A DNA stretch of 64,000 nt from Clonostachys chloroleuca. Its lineage: Eukaryota > Ascomycota > Sordariomycetes > Hypocreales > Bionectriaceae. The notes under the pieces were generated by a model that saw only the letters and a list, made by a program, of their open reading frames with translations, was not told the DNA's origin and did not search any database. A program made the position numbers and the translations under genes. The stretch is taken from positions 7,440,001 to 7,504,000 of the forward strand of contig JBANAY010000004.1 in NCBI GenBank assembly GCA_037952775.1, given 5' to 3'. Shown one piece after another: positions 21,642 to 31,767 of the stretch (the stretch's first letter is position 1; each line of letters starts with the position of its first letter).

Positions 21642-22698
21642 ATGGCTAATCTAAAGAACTCAAGGTGAGTGGAAAAGTTATCATCAGCCAGCCATCATTC
21701 TCCTCTGACCAATCCACAGCAAAACATACACTCTCGCTTCTGGCGATAAGATCCCCGCCATCGGATTGGGAACTTGGCAGTCAACCAAAGACCAAACCGT
21801 CCGAGCTGTGGAAGCTGCCCTCGCGGCAGGCTATCGCTACATCGACACGGCAGCTGGCTATGGCAACGAGTCTGAGGTAGGACAGGGCCTGAAGAACTCG
21901 AGTATTCCGCGCGAACAGGTCTGGATCACCACCAAGCTTAATAACCCAGACCACAAGCGTGCACCCGAGGCGCTTGCGGAGTCTCTGAAGAACCTAGGGG
22001 TCGACTACCTTGACTTGTGGCTCATGCACTGGCCTTGCAGCACGGATCCAAGCAAAGAGAATGCTCATTATGAGGATTGGAACTTCATCGACACGTGGCA
22101 AGAAATGCAAAAGCTGCTTGCCACTGGTAAGATTCGGAACATTGGCGTCTCCAATTTCGGCATCACCAATATGGAGAAGCTGTTGAATCACCCCTCGTGC
22201 AAGGTTTGTTTGCTTGGCCTTATGAAAACACAAGATATCGCGCTGACTTGGTTTTAGATCGTGCCCGCCGTGAACCAAATCGAATTACACCCGAACAACC
22301 CTTCTTTTAGGCTGGTGCAATACTGCCAGGACAAGGGAATTCACTTAACCGGGTATTCGTGTCTGGGCAGCACAAACTCGCCTCTTTACAAAGACCCGAC
22401 CTTGCTCTCAATCGCCAAAGCCAAAGGCAAGACTCCTCAACAATGCCTACTTCAGTGGGGAATCCAGCACGGCTGGGATGTCATCCCCAAGTCAGTCACG
22501 GCGTCGCGCATTCAGGACAACTTCAACCTTGATGGATGGCAATTGACAGAAGACGAGATGAAGCGGCTCGACGCCCTCCCTGATCGGTTCAAAGTGGGCA
22601 ACGATGATTGGCTGCCGATTAAAGTGTTTTTCGGAGATGATGAGGGACCTGTCAGATCTCAAGAAGGAAAAACAGTCAAGAACAAATCTAGCCTTTAA
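21642..22698 (+). CDS. Aldo-keto reductase
   Basis: Exons are 21642-21664, 21720-22203 and 22258-22698, giving 315 residues, the usual AKR length. The catalytic tetrad of the superfamily is present: Asp50 and Tyr55 in DTAAGYGNE, Lys80 in ITTKL and His111 in LMHWP. GKIRNIGVSNFG and VNQIELHPNNP follow at conserved places, and VIPKSVTASRIQDNF is the NADP-binding segment. It would reduce aldehydes, ketones or sugar carbonyls with NADPH in the cytosol; it resembles fungal glycerol dehydrogenase or xylose-reductase-like AKRs, but the substrate is not readable. The short first exon encodes only seven full codons and starts at the sole ATG in frame. Its 3' end faces the DUF3632 gene 212 bases away. 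Confidence 0.92.
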
Positions 22699-22910
22699 GG
22701 GAAGTAAACCCTGCAACGGTTTTGTCCTCTTTGGGATTGTTTACTCTAGACAGCGCTATGCTAAGTAGATGGTGATGTGAGAAGAACTTCGATGCAAGCT
22801 CTTGTAAAGATACAATGCAGGGTTTTAGATGGGATGCGTTTTGTGCTCTTTGATCATATCGGATACTACTTCTAAAGAAGCCAAGCACGAGAAACGGGAA
22901 AACGGGCTAA

Positions 22911-23964
22911 TCAGTTGCTCTCTGCGTGATGGACGCTCGCCTGTTCGACCTCGATCTTCTCCATATTTTGAAGCGCTTGCCTAATGAGCTCCTGCGTATC
23001 TTGATCTGAGAGATCTTGTGATCCGAGGTCTTGTAGTTCTTGGCAGGCCTTGAAAAAGTCTCTCCAAATTTGCCAGAAATGGCCTTGGAATAGTTGGCTC
23101 AGGAACGGGCTCTCTTGGAGGAAAGGAACATCGAGCCAAATCTTGTTGGGGGCATAAATAAACCACATACACATCAACCGTACCCTTTGTCTCCTTTTTG
23201 AATGGTCATCGTTTCTACCAAATACCCACGTTAAACGAATATAAGTGTAGTCCGCTTCCTCCGTCCAGACGGAGAACCCTAATTCGTATAGTTGAGCATG
23301 CCAGGCCGTGTAATTTTGGTATGGCTGATTGTCCCTTATTTCGCTTGCATAAACAGCTACGCATAAAAGTTAGAAAATATCGTTAATCTTTTGATTTCGC
23401 TCTTATTTAACGCATTGTAAAGAAAAGAAGTATCACCATTAGAACTTCCTTGTAAAACTCACAGGTTAACCACTCGTACTCCTTCACGACGTGTTCCAAG
23501 TGAGGCCATTTTGACCATAAATCTTCATCCTGTCTCAAAGGCGACAAAGCGCCACCATTAATGGGATCAGAGGTCGTATGTAGATGGAGACGGAAACAAA
23601 AGTCAACGAGTTTGGACTGTTTATCATGCGGTGCGCGCATTGCAATAGCGATAAGTGTGTGCGAGACATTCAAAGCATGTTTGATCTAAATCGCTTCTGG
23701 AAGAAGTTGCAGCCAAGGTGCAGGTAAGGAAGACTATCTTGTCAACGGTAATTTCTGGGGAGATGTCATCGTTGGTCATCATCTCCGTGATGATTTGGCT
23801 TTCAGGACTGAAATCAGCATGAAGCTATTCAGCATTAACTAATGGGGGTGCTTTGCCAAGAACAGAGGAACATTTTATTCAATGGTCACCAGGTGGATGG
23901 CTGCGCACATGTCTTTGACGTCTTGATATTCAGAATAGGTATTCAGATTGGCATGGCTTTTCAT
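22911..23964 (-). CDS. DUF3632-like hypothetical protein, possible single-base frameshift
   Basis: Proposed exons on the minus strand are 23964-23890, 23824-23463 and 23356-22911. The 106-nt intron 23462-23357 (GTGAGT donor, TCTAAC branch-like site) joins EYEWLT to YASEIRDNQP in frame. The C-terminal part carries the pattern of the fungal DUF3632 family: LWSKWPHLEHVVKEYE, then WHAQLYELGF, RLMCMWFIYAP and the terminal helix ending ALQNMEKIEVE. The function of this family is unknown. The first two exons need one base ignored near 23690-23697 to join SSRSDL to IKHALNVSH; with that, the total is 294 codons. The N-terminal exon choice is tentative. The predicted protein is soluble and rich in Trp and acidic residues. 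Confidence 0.6.
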
Positions 23965-24001
23965 AATTAAACTAGCTAAATGCCAGTACCTCTGTTACAA
24001 A

Positions 24002-26095
24002 CTATGAAGCTGTTGGTGTTGGGAGACAAGAACACGCCGAGGAGACACGGCTGATCACGTTGCCCGTGCAAGCCTCCGTGGCATATTTAGGCACATCAGT
24101 AACCTGCGCATTCCAACCATCCGTGAAGTCAGCACAGAACTGCTGACTCTCCTCCAGTCGGCCGCTAACACTTTCAGCGCGCAATGATCGCAGGCAGTTG
24201 TCAGCATTACAGGTCTTGGCCGGGCACGGCGCATACTTGGTGGGCTTTACGAGAAATCCGCCGCGCTCAATAGTGTTGATGAATACGTAGCCGGACTTGA
24301 AGCCGGCGTATGAATGCCACGACCCTGAGAATTTGATGGCACCATTGCCCTCATCCTGGTCGTCCTCGGGGTAGGTATCGAAGTAGGCAACCTCGCAGAC
24401 GCTGTTACCGGTAGGATCAGAAGGCACGGACGAGATATCATAGACTCGGACACCAGCTCCGTAGTTGGACTGGTAGATGTAGTTACCCCAGACGTACTGG
24501 TTGTGGTCAATGCCGCGCGTAGTTGCCTTGAACAGGCCCGTCTGTTTGGGGTTTTCCAAATCGCGAATATCCCAGATATAAGTCACAGGATATCCATCGG
24601 CGGCTGGGCCCACTAAGTCATATTCATCGTACTCGTCATCCATGAAAAGGTACTCTTGGTTGTTGACATCGTTAACCCAACCTTGATGTGTGAAGGTGGC
24701 ACCCTCATAGGTGATCCGGGAGATGATGGTAACTGCACTCTTATCTGTAACATCAAATCTTGACACAGCGTTAGTTTCGGACATTCTTGAGATCATTAGG
24801 GTGGAGGAGCCGTACACTGTAAGAGTATCCTCATTGTATCCGTAGCATATCTCTCGACCCACGTATTTCTCGTCTGGCCCACGGTATACCAAACATTGAG
24901 CCTGCCAGCAGTTAGAATGCAATAGAATAACCAATTACGTGCAGAGTATGGATTCATCTTACATCATGTGTATAGCCATCCTGACCATCACATCCCAAAG
25001 AAATTGGGTTTGAAGGGTCATCAAGCGTGAAAAAGTGAAGACCACCCATGCAACCTTGATCTCGTGGCTGAACACCCACAGCAACGCCGTAGTTCAGCTC
25101 CTCGTTGATCACCACGTTGTGGCTTCGGCCAACTGGGAGGGTCTCATTGAAATGGCCAGTGAGGTCTTCGGCGTTGGTAAACCGATGGATGCCATTAGAG
25201 CCATCCAGGGGGAGAAGCTTGGTCATGTCGAAATTTGGACACCGTTGCCAACAAGCTCACTTCCAATGACCATGTAGTGCTTGTATGGACGTATTTCAGT
25301 CCACCAGGCACCGCTAGCAAGAGTCGCCCACTTCGGCCTAAGCAACGCGTTAGCAAAGGGGATAATTGGAACACGCGAGGTGTTGCTTACAAGAAGGCAA
25401 GGGGCAACATCCTGCCCTCTGGGAGGATCTCAATGAAGCTCACACCATCGTACACACCAGAAGCTATTCAATCATGGTGTTAGTACAAGAACGCTGAACC
25501 AGGTCCTTTGGTACCGAAACTTACCAATAAACTCCCGGCCAGACTCAGGATCGGTCCAGCCCCAGGTAGAGCTTCCAGACCTGATATTCTGGTAGTAGCC
25601 AGTGGAGCCAAGGTCCTCGTGGTTGATAAAGTCCAATAGGTCCATCTGGCAATATACTTAGTTGGAAGGAACCCCCACAAGAATTAGGAAATCTTACGTT
25701 CTTGCATTTGAAGGTGTGTAGAGGATCCCCCGAGATTGCTTCGGCAATTCCATTGACACATTTGGTGGCGTTGAGACGCGGAAACTGGTCACTGGCCATC
25801 AAGCCTGCTTCCATCTCGGCTTCCCAGTGTGCCTACAATGTCACGTTAGCTATTGGAGCGAGGAACTCATTGCCGTGTCTAGTGACATACGATCTTCTTG
25901 GAGATGAGTTCCTGGTGAATAACTCCGGAGTCGTAGAGCCCTGTGTACGCATGGTTAGCTGACTTCTATTAGTCGAGGTCGATGACGATTGGACCTACTA
26001 GCAGCTCTTGCTTCATCAACTGGCAATTCCTTGGCCATCACGGGGCCATTGGCCGCCGAGATAATGGCAACACCGATGGCTGAAGAGAGACGCAT
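24002..26095 (-). CDS. Secreted LVIVD / choice-of-anchor-B family protein with Cys-rich tail, one single-base frameshift
   Basis: Seven exons: 26095-25999, 25940-25891, 25832-25698, 25645-25525, 25463-25391, 25337-24963 and 24901-24002. A signal peptide (MRLSSAIGVAIISAANG) leads into a beta-propeller-like protein of the LVIVD-repeat / choice-of-anchor-B type; landmarks are LGSTGYYQN, STWGWTDPESGREF, GRSHNVVINEE, QDGYTHDAQC, GREICYGYNEDT, FTHQGWVND, IDHNQYVWG and YQSNYGAGVRVYD. The tail holds a Cys-rich segment around DNCLRSLRA and LEESQQFCADFTDGW, ending in CSCLP. Near 25229-25236 one base is missing: VQI should continue into FDMTKLL but the frame breaks within a T run. Restoring the count gives 584 codons. 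The role is probably extracellular; the biochemical function is unknown. Confidence 0.82.
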
Positions 26096-27810
26096 GGTTC
26101 AAAATGGTGATAATCGGACTCAATCTGAACGTGACAAGAATGACTGATGGGTTCACCCTACTAATGGGATGAGCTCATCGATTGAAGAGAATACTGATCT
26201 ATTAAGGAGGGTACCGATACTTATATGTTCCTCTCCCCTCATTTACTGAATCATATCCTACCCGTATACCCGTATTCGTTCCCATGAACCGAGCGACCAA
26301 ATAGGTACGCAGGACGGACAGGGTCGTATACCCCAATACAACGAAAGGGGACAAATCGCTCAAGAATGCCTTCTCCGCAAGAGACCACCCACCGACAATC
26401 AGGTAGCAACAAGAATCATGTAGTAGATGATGGTACCATCGATACTCAATTCTTGGCATGCTGACCCCTTCATGGGTCATCGCCGTTGCCCGGGGTTTGA
26501 GTTGCATCAGATGGATGGACCTAGTAGGAATTAGGCAAGAGACAAGCAACCATCGTGATACCGCAAACTAGTAGGCATAGGAGCTTATTGGAGATAAGCA
26601 AAAGTTCCGCTCACCCTACTGGAATAGTCAAAGGCGGAGAAAGAGTCGAGAAGAATAATTGGTTCATTGCTCGTAAGCTTTATCACCGACGTTACGCTGT
26701 CTAGATCCGATGCAACCTCAAGACGGATTGACAGAGCCGAAATGTCAAAGAGACTTAGATTTAGGCGGCTTGATTGAAGCGCCGTTGTCTCTAGGCCGGT
26801 ATCCTAGTGGTCTTAATAACTCAGATATTAACCTTAATAATAAGAAACTGGAGGAGATATCGACGACTCCATTTAGAAAGCCAAAACACCAGGCACTTTT
26901 CGGTCCCCAAAATTCTCAAATGATTGAGATTTTTAACACAGGGTTAACACAATATATGTTATACCAGTCTGGAGCAAAAGACCTCAGCATGTCTTCATCA
27001 GCCAGGGTTCTGGTTACCCTACACAGCGCCATTTCATTTCATCCATGACTTTGACTGTCTCTTCCTTAGCTAAGATTGAAGAGCAATTAGGGCTGCCACT
27101 TAATGTCCTTCATGTTTTCGCAAGAAAGAGTACCAAGGTGAGAGACCCCAAAGCCATGTCGCATCTGGACGTGGCAACGGTACAATTTTTACCTACGAAA
27201 TCATTGGAAAGTAGAGCCTAACCCGGTTGTGGAGGCAAATTTGCTTGATAGTTAAGTGCAGTCTCTCGTGTCATCGTCTTTCGCACGCAGGTCAACGCTG
27301 ATATGAACGTGGTGTAATACTACGTCTTTATGAATAGGGAAACGGACATTTCTCTAGGAACTTAGACGAAATCAAACCTGCCAGTTGGAGAACTTTGCTT
27401 CGTCTCTCCCCTTAATAACCTACCTAACGCCCACCACTTAAGAAACATATTAAAGATATTTGGTAGACTATGTTAACGCGTCTGTAAGGTGATTGGTTTA
27501 CCCAGAGGGTCTTCGCCTCAAGTTGATCCCATATGTATAGTTTTGCTCAGGTTTTATTAATATCAAAGTCTGAAATCTTGATTCTTCAGCACACGCCTAT
27601 TTTTATTAAGCCTATCGCAGCATAGAAAGCCTCCATCGAGAAGCTATTCTGGCGCGACATCAACTTAAATTTTGAAGGTGACTACCATTCTGTGATGTAT
27701 TACATGAACCACGACCAGAAGCAATATAGTCATCTAATACTATGTAAACAACTATATCAAGTGTAGTTAGATCAAATGAGATCTTATTTTGGGGTATGGC
27801 CTAGCGAGGC
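26096..27810. other. AT-rich intergenic region, one orphan ORF, no supported gene
   Basis: About 1.7 kb. A plus-strand frame at 26710-27048 (112 codons from an ATG) has no recognisable homology, and the minus frame 26202-26549 is equally unconvincing. From 27050 the sequence becomes AT-rich with many stops in all frames, as in decayed or RIP-affected DNA. I see no transposon ends. Confidence 0.35.
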
Positions 27811-28173
27811 CTAAAGGTAACAGAGATCGCCTGGGTTCATACGCCACTGGCAAAGCGTTTTGCGCGTGGGCGTGAACCAGTTCTTCTTAACAGGCACAGA
27901 AGGCACGCAAACCAGTTCGTTCTTCACCCTCTCGCACTTTCCAGTACCCTAAAGTCGGTATTAATATCCAGGTACAAGAGTTGCGGATTGATGTTGACTT
28001 ACACCTGCGCGGAGATAAAGCTCGCGCGCCCCAAGAAACTCGTCACGGGCAACAAGGTAATTCTCACGGGCGACTTGGTACTCATTGCGGGCAACAAGTT
28101 CAGGATCCGCCAGCTGTGCTGTTGCAAGCGTTTGGAGAGCGAAAATAGAGACGAAAGTCTTGATGGAATGCAT
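27811..28173 (-). CDS. Small secreted Cys-containing protein with heptad-like repeats
   Basis: Two exons, 28173-28003 and 27948-27811, encode 102 residues. The 54-nt intron has a perfect GTAAGT donor. A signal peptide covers about residues 1-20 (MHSIKTFVSIFALQTLATAQ). It is followed by three to four copies of a seven-residue motif of the form AR-x-E-Y/F-x-x (ARNEYQV, ARENYLV, ARDEFLG, ARELYLR), predicted as an amphipathic helix. The second exon carries all four Cys of the mature protein and a basic middle region. I do not recognise the family. Size, signal and Cys content fit a small secreted or effector-like protein, which is inference. Confidence 0.72.
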
Positions 28174-28950
28174 TTTGAGAATGGGGCGAGCGTAATCATA
28201 CTTTGCTCTGTGCTGCGCAGCTTAGATATAAGTTTTCTACTTAAGCAACAAGAGTGAAAGATATTAATACACTCTAGCTAGCCCAAAGTAGGGTACTGAA
28301 ACTGCCGCTTTATGACTTATTTCCGGGATAGTACTAAAATCTCACCATAGGTAATCTCCGTGGTTTTCCCCCAAACAATTGCCGAGCTCGGTTTCATTCA
28401 GCGACGAGAGCATGCTTAACGGAACTATACCCAAAATTCTGCGCCTACTATCAATGCGTACTATGACGGCTACACACAGGATTTCTTTCTGAGTTGGCAC
28501 ACTAAATGTTGTGCAACAGAGATGACAATATCACCGGGACGCGATGGTAGCGCCCAGGGTTTTGTGGATATTATCAGGGACAGCCTGTCAAGCCTGTTAA
28601 CCGCTACCACCATGACCAAAACTGTTGCTGTTGGCAATAAACGCTTTAGATGTTCCGGGTTGCTTGGGAACATCGTTAGAGGGGTAATAGCTATCTAAGT
28701 GGTTTGCTTGTTAGGTTCGTAGGCTGTCAGAAATCCCACATATTACTATTATGGCTACACCTTCTTCCTATTTAGATTACGGTTATGGCTACGGCTACAG
28801 CTAGATAAAGAAATTCATTTATGATAATAGTAGATAGGGAAGTCAGGGGCCCGTAGCCATCTGATCCCACAGCAGCGGAGAGCTAGGTCGGCAACGCAGC
28901 GATTACTGACCTTAAGGGGATAGCTAGGTCAGATCTGCAGCGATCGCCCA
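28174..28950. other. Intergenic, short imperfect duplication
   Basis: No gene seen in about 780 bases. The stretch 28881-28945 contains an imperfect duplication: AGCTAGGTC at 28881 and 28922, each followed about 14 bases later by a GCAGCGAT-like sequence. A short run with repeated GGCTAC units occurs at 28750-28800. Confidence 0.35.
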
Positions 28951-29090
28951 ACTGTCTGCGTGCCTTGCGCGCATCACACATACCGGGCCGGTTGGAGGAA
29001 AGCGTTGAGTTCTGTGGTAGCTTTACTCGCCGTCTCAGGGATGATGAAGAGCTATTGCCTCAGTATGCTACTGAGGCCGTCCTTGACACC
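28951..29090 (+). pseudogene. Orphan fragment of the Cys-rich tail domain of the LVIVD protein
   Basis: The plus strand encodes, over about 45 codons, NCLRALRASHIPGRLEES, then EFCGSF and LPQYATEA. This closely parallels the DNCLRSLRA, GRLEESQQFC and PKYATEA segments of the tail of the minus-strand gene at 24002-26095. Homology stops at the point where the Cys-rich ending should follow. No propeller-type sequence lies upstream. It is most simply a remnant of a second copy of the domain in opposite orientation. Confidence 0.6.
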
Positions 29091-29682
29091 CATGATACCT
29101 TTGATAATGTCCCACTGATAGTGCGTGTCATTAGTATAAATCTAGATAGCATCCCTTTACTTTGCGCTTCAGTAACAAGTTGAGTTGATGATTTAGCGAA
29201 GAAGATTAGAAGCACTTGTCTCACCAAGCCGTACGTTACAGGCATATGCACAGGGATGGCCGTAGAGCATGCCCGCGGGCTCCCGTAGGCCACCCATGGC
29301 GCTCATTTGTGTGAGTGGGACACGCGGTAGTTGAAGTGTCGGATGATTGGATGAGTTTAACATGGATCGCGATGACAGGGGTCGCTATGAATGAGGAAGA
29401 GTTTTTCTGGGCGCCGTACTGTGTGTGTGGTGTTTTGGGAGAGTTGCACCATCGGCTCTAGCATATCATTGAGGTAAGTATACACCCACGTGCAACGATA
29501 CAATACAAAGAAATTCCAGCGACATTTTAGCCAAGGTATCATATTTCGTTCCTCGTGTGCGAATGAGCCAACTTCTGAAAGAACAACCCCCTTTTCATTC
29601 TTTCTACTCAGCCTTCCCACAACAAATCCGATTCAGAAACGAATCGCACGGCGACATTTGCCCTAACAGGTTTCTGCAGCTA
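29091..29682. other. Intergenic, no gene seen
   Basis: About 590 bases between the domain remnant and the 3' end of the alpha/beta hydrolase. Open frames at 29060-29293 (-) and 29357-29620 (-) show no homology. Confidence 0.35.
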
Positions 29683-30531
29683 CTAAAGCCTCTCAAACTC
29701 GTCAGGTAGTTTCTCCCCATTAACCCAAGCCGATACGCCTTGGGCAAAGAGCTCTGGAAACTGCATGTCCCACCCATGCGTGGCCTCTCTCAAAACGATT
29801 GCTCCTGACCCATCCTCAGGCCACGCCTCGCCCTGGTCCGTCCGCCTGCTCCTCAACGCCTCGGCCGTCTTCTCTATCATGGGCACGTCATCTCCTTGTG
29901 CCCCGGCGACCGATAAGGTGCGCACTTTCAACTGCCGCACGTGGTCCAAAGTGAACGATATGATCCACGGGAACATGTCCGAGACCAGCTCCCAAGTGAT
30001 GTTCTCCCTCATCGCCACTACCACCTCGTCACTAATCTTGAGGCCAGATAATGAGGCTTGGTACTGGAATAGCCAGATAGGGAAGCAGTTCAACGTGATC
30101 CACATAGAATAATAGGTGAATCTTGTCCATTGCGCCATAAACATACGCTTGCCAACAACTGGCGCTGCGCCTGAGACAAACAGCGAGAGCACGAGGTCAG
30201 GCTGGTCTAACGCGAGGCACTGGCCTATGTAGCCGCCCATGGAGACGCCGACGACATGGGCTTTTCCGCCGTGGGCGTGCGATCGAATGAGTTGCGCGAC
30301 ATGCCGGGCCGAGTTGTCAGTCGTGCCCGGCTGAACATGGCGCGACGCGGAATGCAATGGCAGGTCGGGGAGAAGGACGTGGAAGTCAGAGAGGCCCGGG
30401 AGGACGAGCGCAAACTCGAGACGACACGTAAAGCCCCCGTGGAGAAGGACAATGGTCGTCGGCTTGTCGTCGTTCAATGAGGTGAATGATAGTGACGTGC
30501 CGGGCGAGTCTGCTGGTGAAGGCGAAGCCAT
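29683..30531 (-). CDS. Alpha/beta hydrolase
   Basis: A single-exon gene of 282 residues starting at the only ATG in frame near the 5' end. It has the alpha/beta-hydrolase order: oxyanion-hole HGG at 31-33 after a hydrophobic strand, the nucleophile elbow GVSMGG with Ser97, a cap region of about residues 135-190 rich in Trp and Phe, and a late His in REATHGWDMQFPE that would complete the triad. Such enzymes hydrolyse esters, lactones or related bonds; the substrate is unknown. No signal peptide is evident. It stands alone, with 590 bases or more on each side. Confidence 0.82.
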   Translation of the reverse strand: MASPSPADSPGTSLSFTSLNDDKPTTIVLLHGGFTCRLEFALVLPGLSDFHVLLPDLPLHSASRHVQPGTTDNSARHVAQLIRSHAHGGKAHVVGVSMGGYIGQCLALDQPDLVLSLFVSGAAPVVGKRMFMAQWTRFTYYSMWITLNCFPIWLFQYQASLSGLKISDEVVVAMRENITWELVSDMFPWIISFTLDHVRQLKVRTLSVAGAQGDDVPMIEKTAEALRSRRTDQGEAWPEDGSGAIVLREATHGWDMQFPELFAQGVSAWVNGEKLPDEFERL

Positions 30532-31767
30532 AACGAACAATCAAACGAGTGTAAGAGGGAAGCTTGTAAACGTGTCAATTGTAAGCTTCGAACGGGAGCC
30601 TTTTCAACGTTAATATCCATTTCACTTGGTCTGAATCAGCAATCGCCGAGCGGGTTTTGGGCTGACTTCGGGCTCCGACAGAGACCCGCCCCCGACACTC
30701 ACAGCCAAGGCCGCATCCATGTTTGACATTTGCTGTGCCGTCGACTATGAAGATCCCCCAGAATGCGTGTCGTGAGTGCCAGTTGATCTTAGTCCGTTCG
30801 GTAAAGTTTCTGCATTGCGCAGCCTCGTCCAATCCGATACCCATGCCTAGTACATTATTGTTACTGGAAGGTAGCCTACCTTTAAAGAAGTATAGCACGT
30901 TTGATTTGCTTGGTTGAGGGGGAGAGATGGATCGAGATCTTCATACTCAATAGAAGTGGCGTCCAAGATCATCATAATGTCTTGGGCTCGGCTGATGGAA
31001 ATGCAAATACTGCTCCATAGCTAATCCATTATGAACGCTGAGCCATGAGAGCTTACCTAGTACTAGGGCCCTTGTAACGTGTAATGTGAATCAAAGATAC
31101 CTCTTTTTCTGTACAAATCTAATTTTAATTTATTAACGCGTAAGATGACTATCAACTATAGCCCCTTCAATAAAGAGCGCTCCAAAATTAAGCTCCTGAC
31201 AGTGAAAGCTGGAGAGGCTGATGATCGATTGTCATGCTCACTCTCTGTCGCGTCACTTAGCAAGAAGCTCGAATATGATGCACTCTGATATGTGTCTAGG
31301 GATACATTTATGACTGTTGATTTTGCAGTCGACGGGAACTTCCATCCTGTTTTGACAAATCTGAGGCTTACATGACGAAGCCTACGACGGCCCGAGGAGG
31401 ATCGATCGTTTGGGCCGACGCACTCCGCATCAAACAAACATGGTGTGGCAAAATAAGGGCAAAATAAGGGCAAAATACTGGTCTTGGAAGGGATGGTCAT
31501 CTTTTTGTGTCGCACATGACATATTCCAGTGCTGATTGGCTGCAATACCAGTTCTGCCTTGCCTGGCCGCCTTACTGGCCATCCATCATAACATTCTGCT
31601 TACTGCTGCCGACATGGGTGATAAACCCACGCAAAGCAAGATTCCAAAGCTGGCGGTCGCCAAACCACAGACATACCGCACGTGGCCAACCCTCCATCAT
31701 CTCACCAGTCCTCCAGCTCTCTGCTCCGCCTCGTCACATTTAGGCCGCTATCAGTTCTACCCTGAAA
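30532..31767. other. Intergenic with short tandem repeat
   Basis: About 1.2 kb without a supportable gene, between the hydrolase and the HET gene in divergent arrangement. Three near-exact tandem copies of an 11-bp unit (GGGCAAAATAA) lie at about 31447-31477, some 300 bases before the HET start codon. Confidence 0.4.

Noticed and set aside
26710..27048. 112-codon plus-strand frame
   Set aside because: ATG-initiated but with no recognisable domain, signal or neighbours; could be chance.
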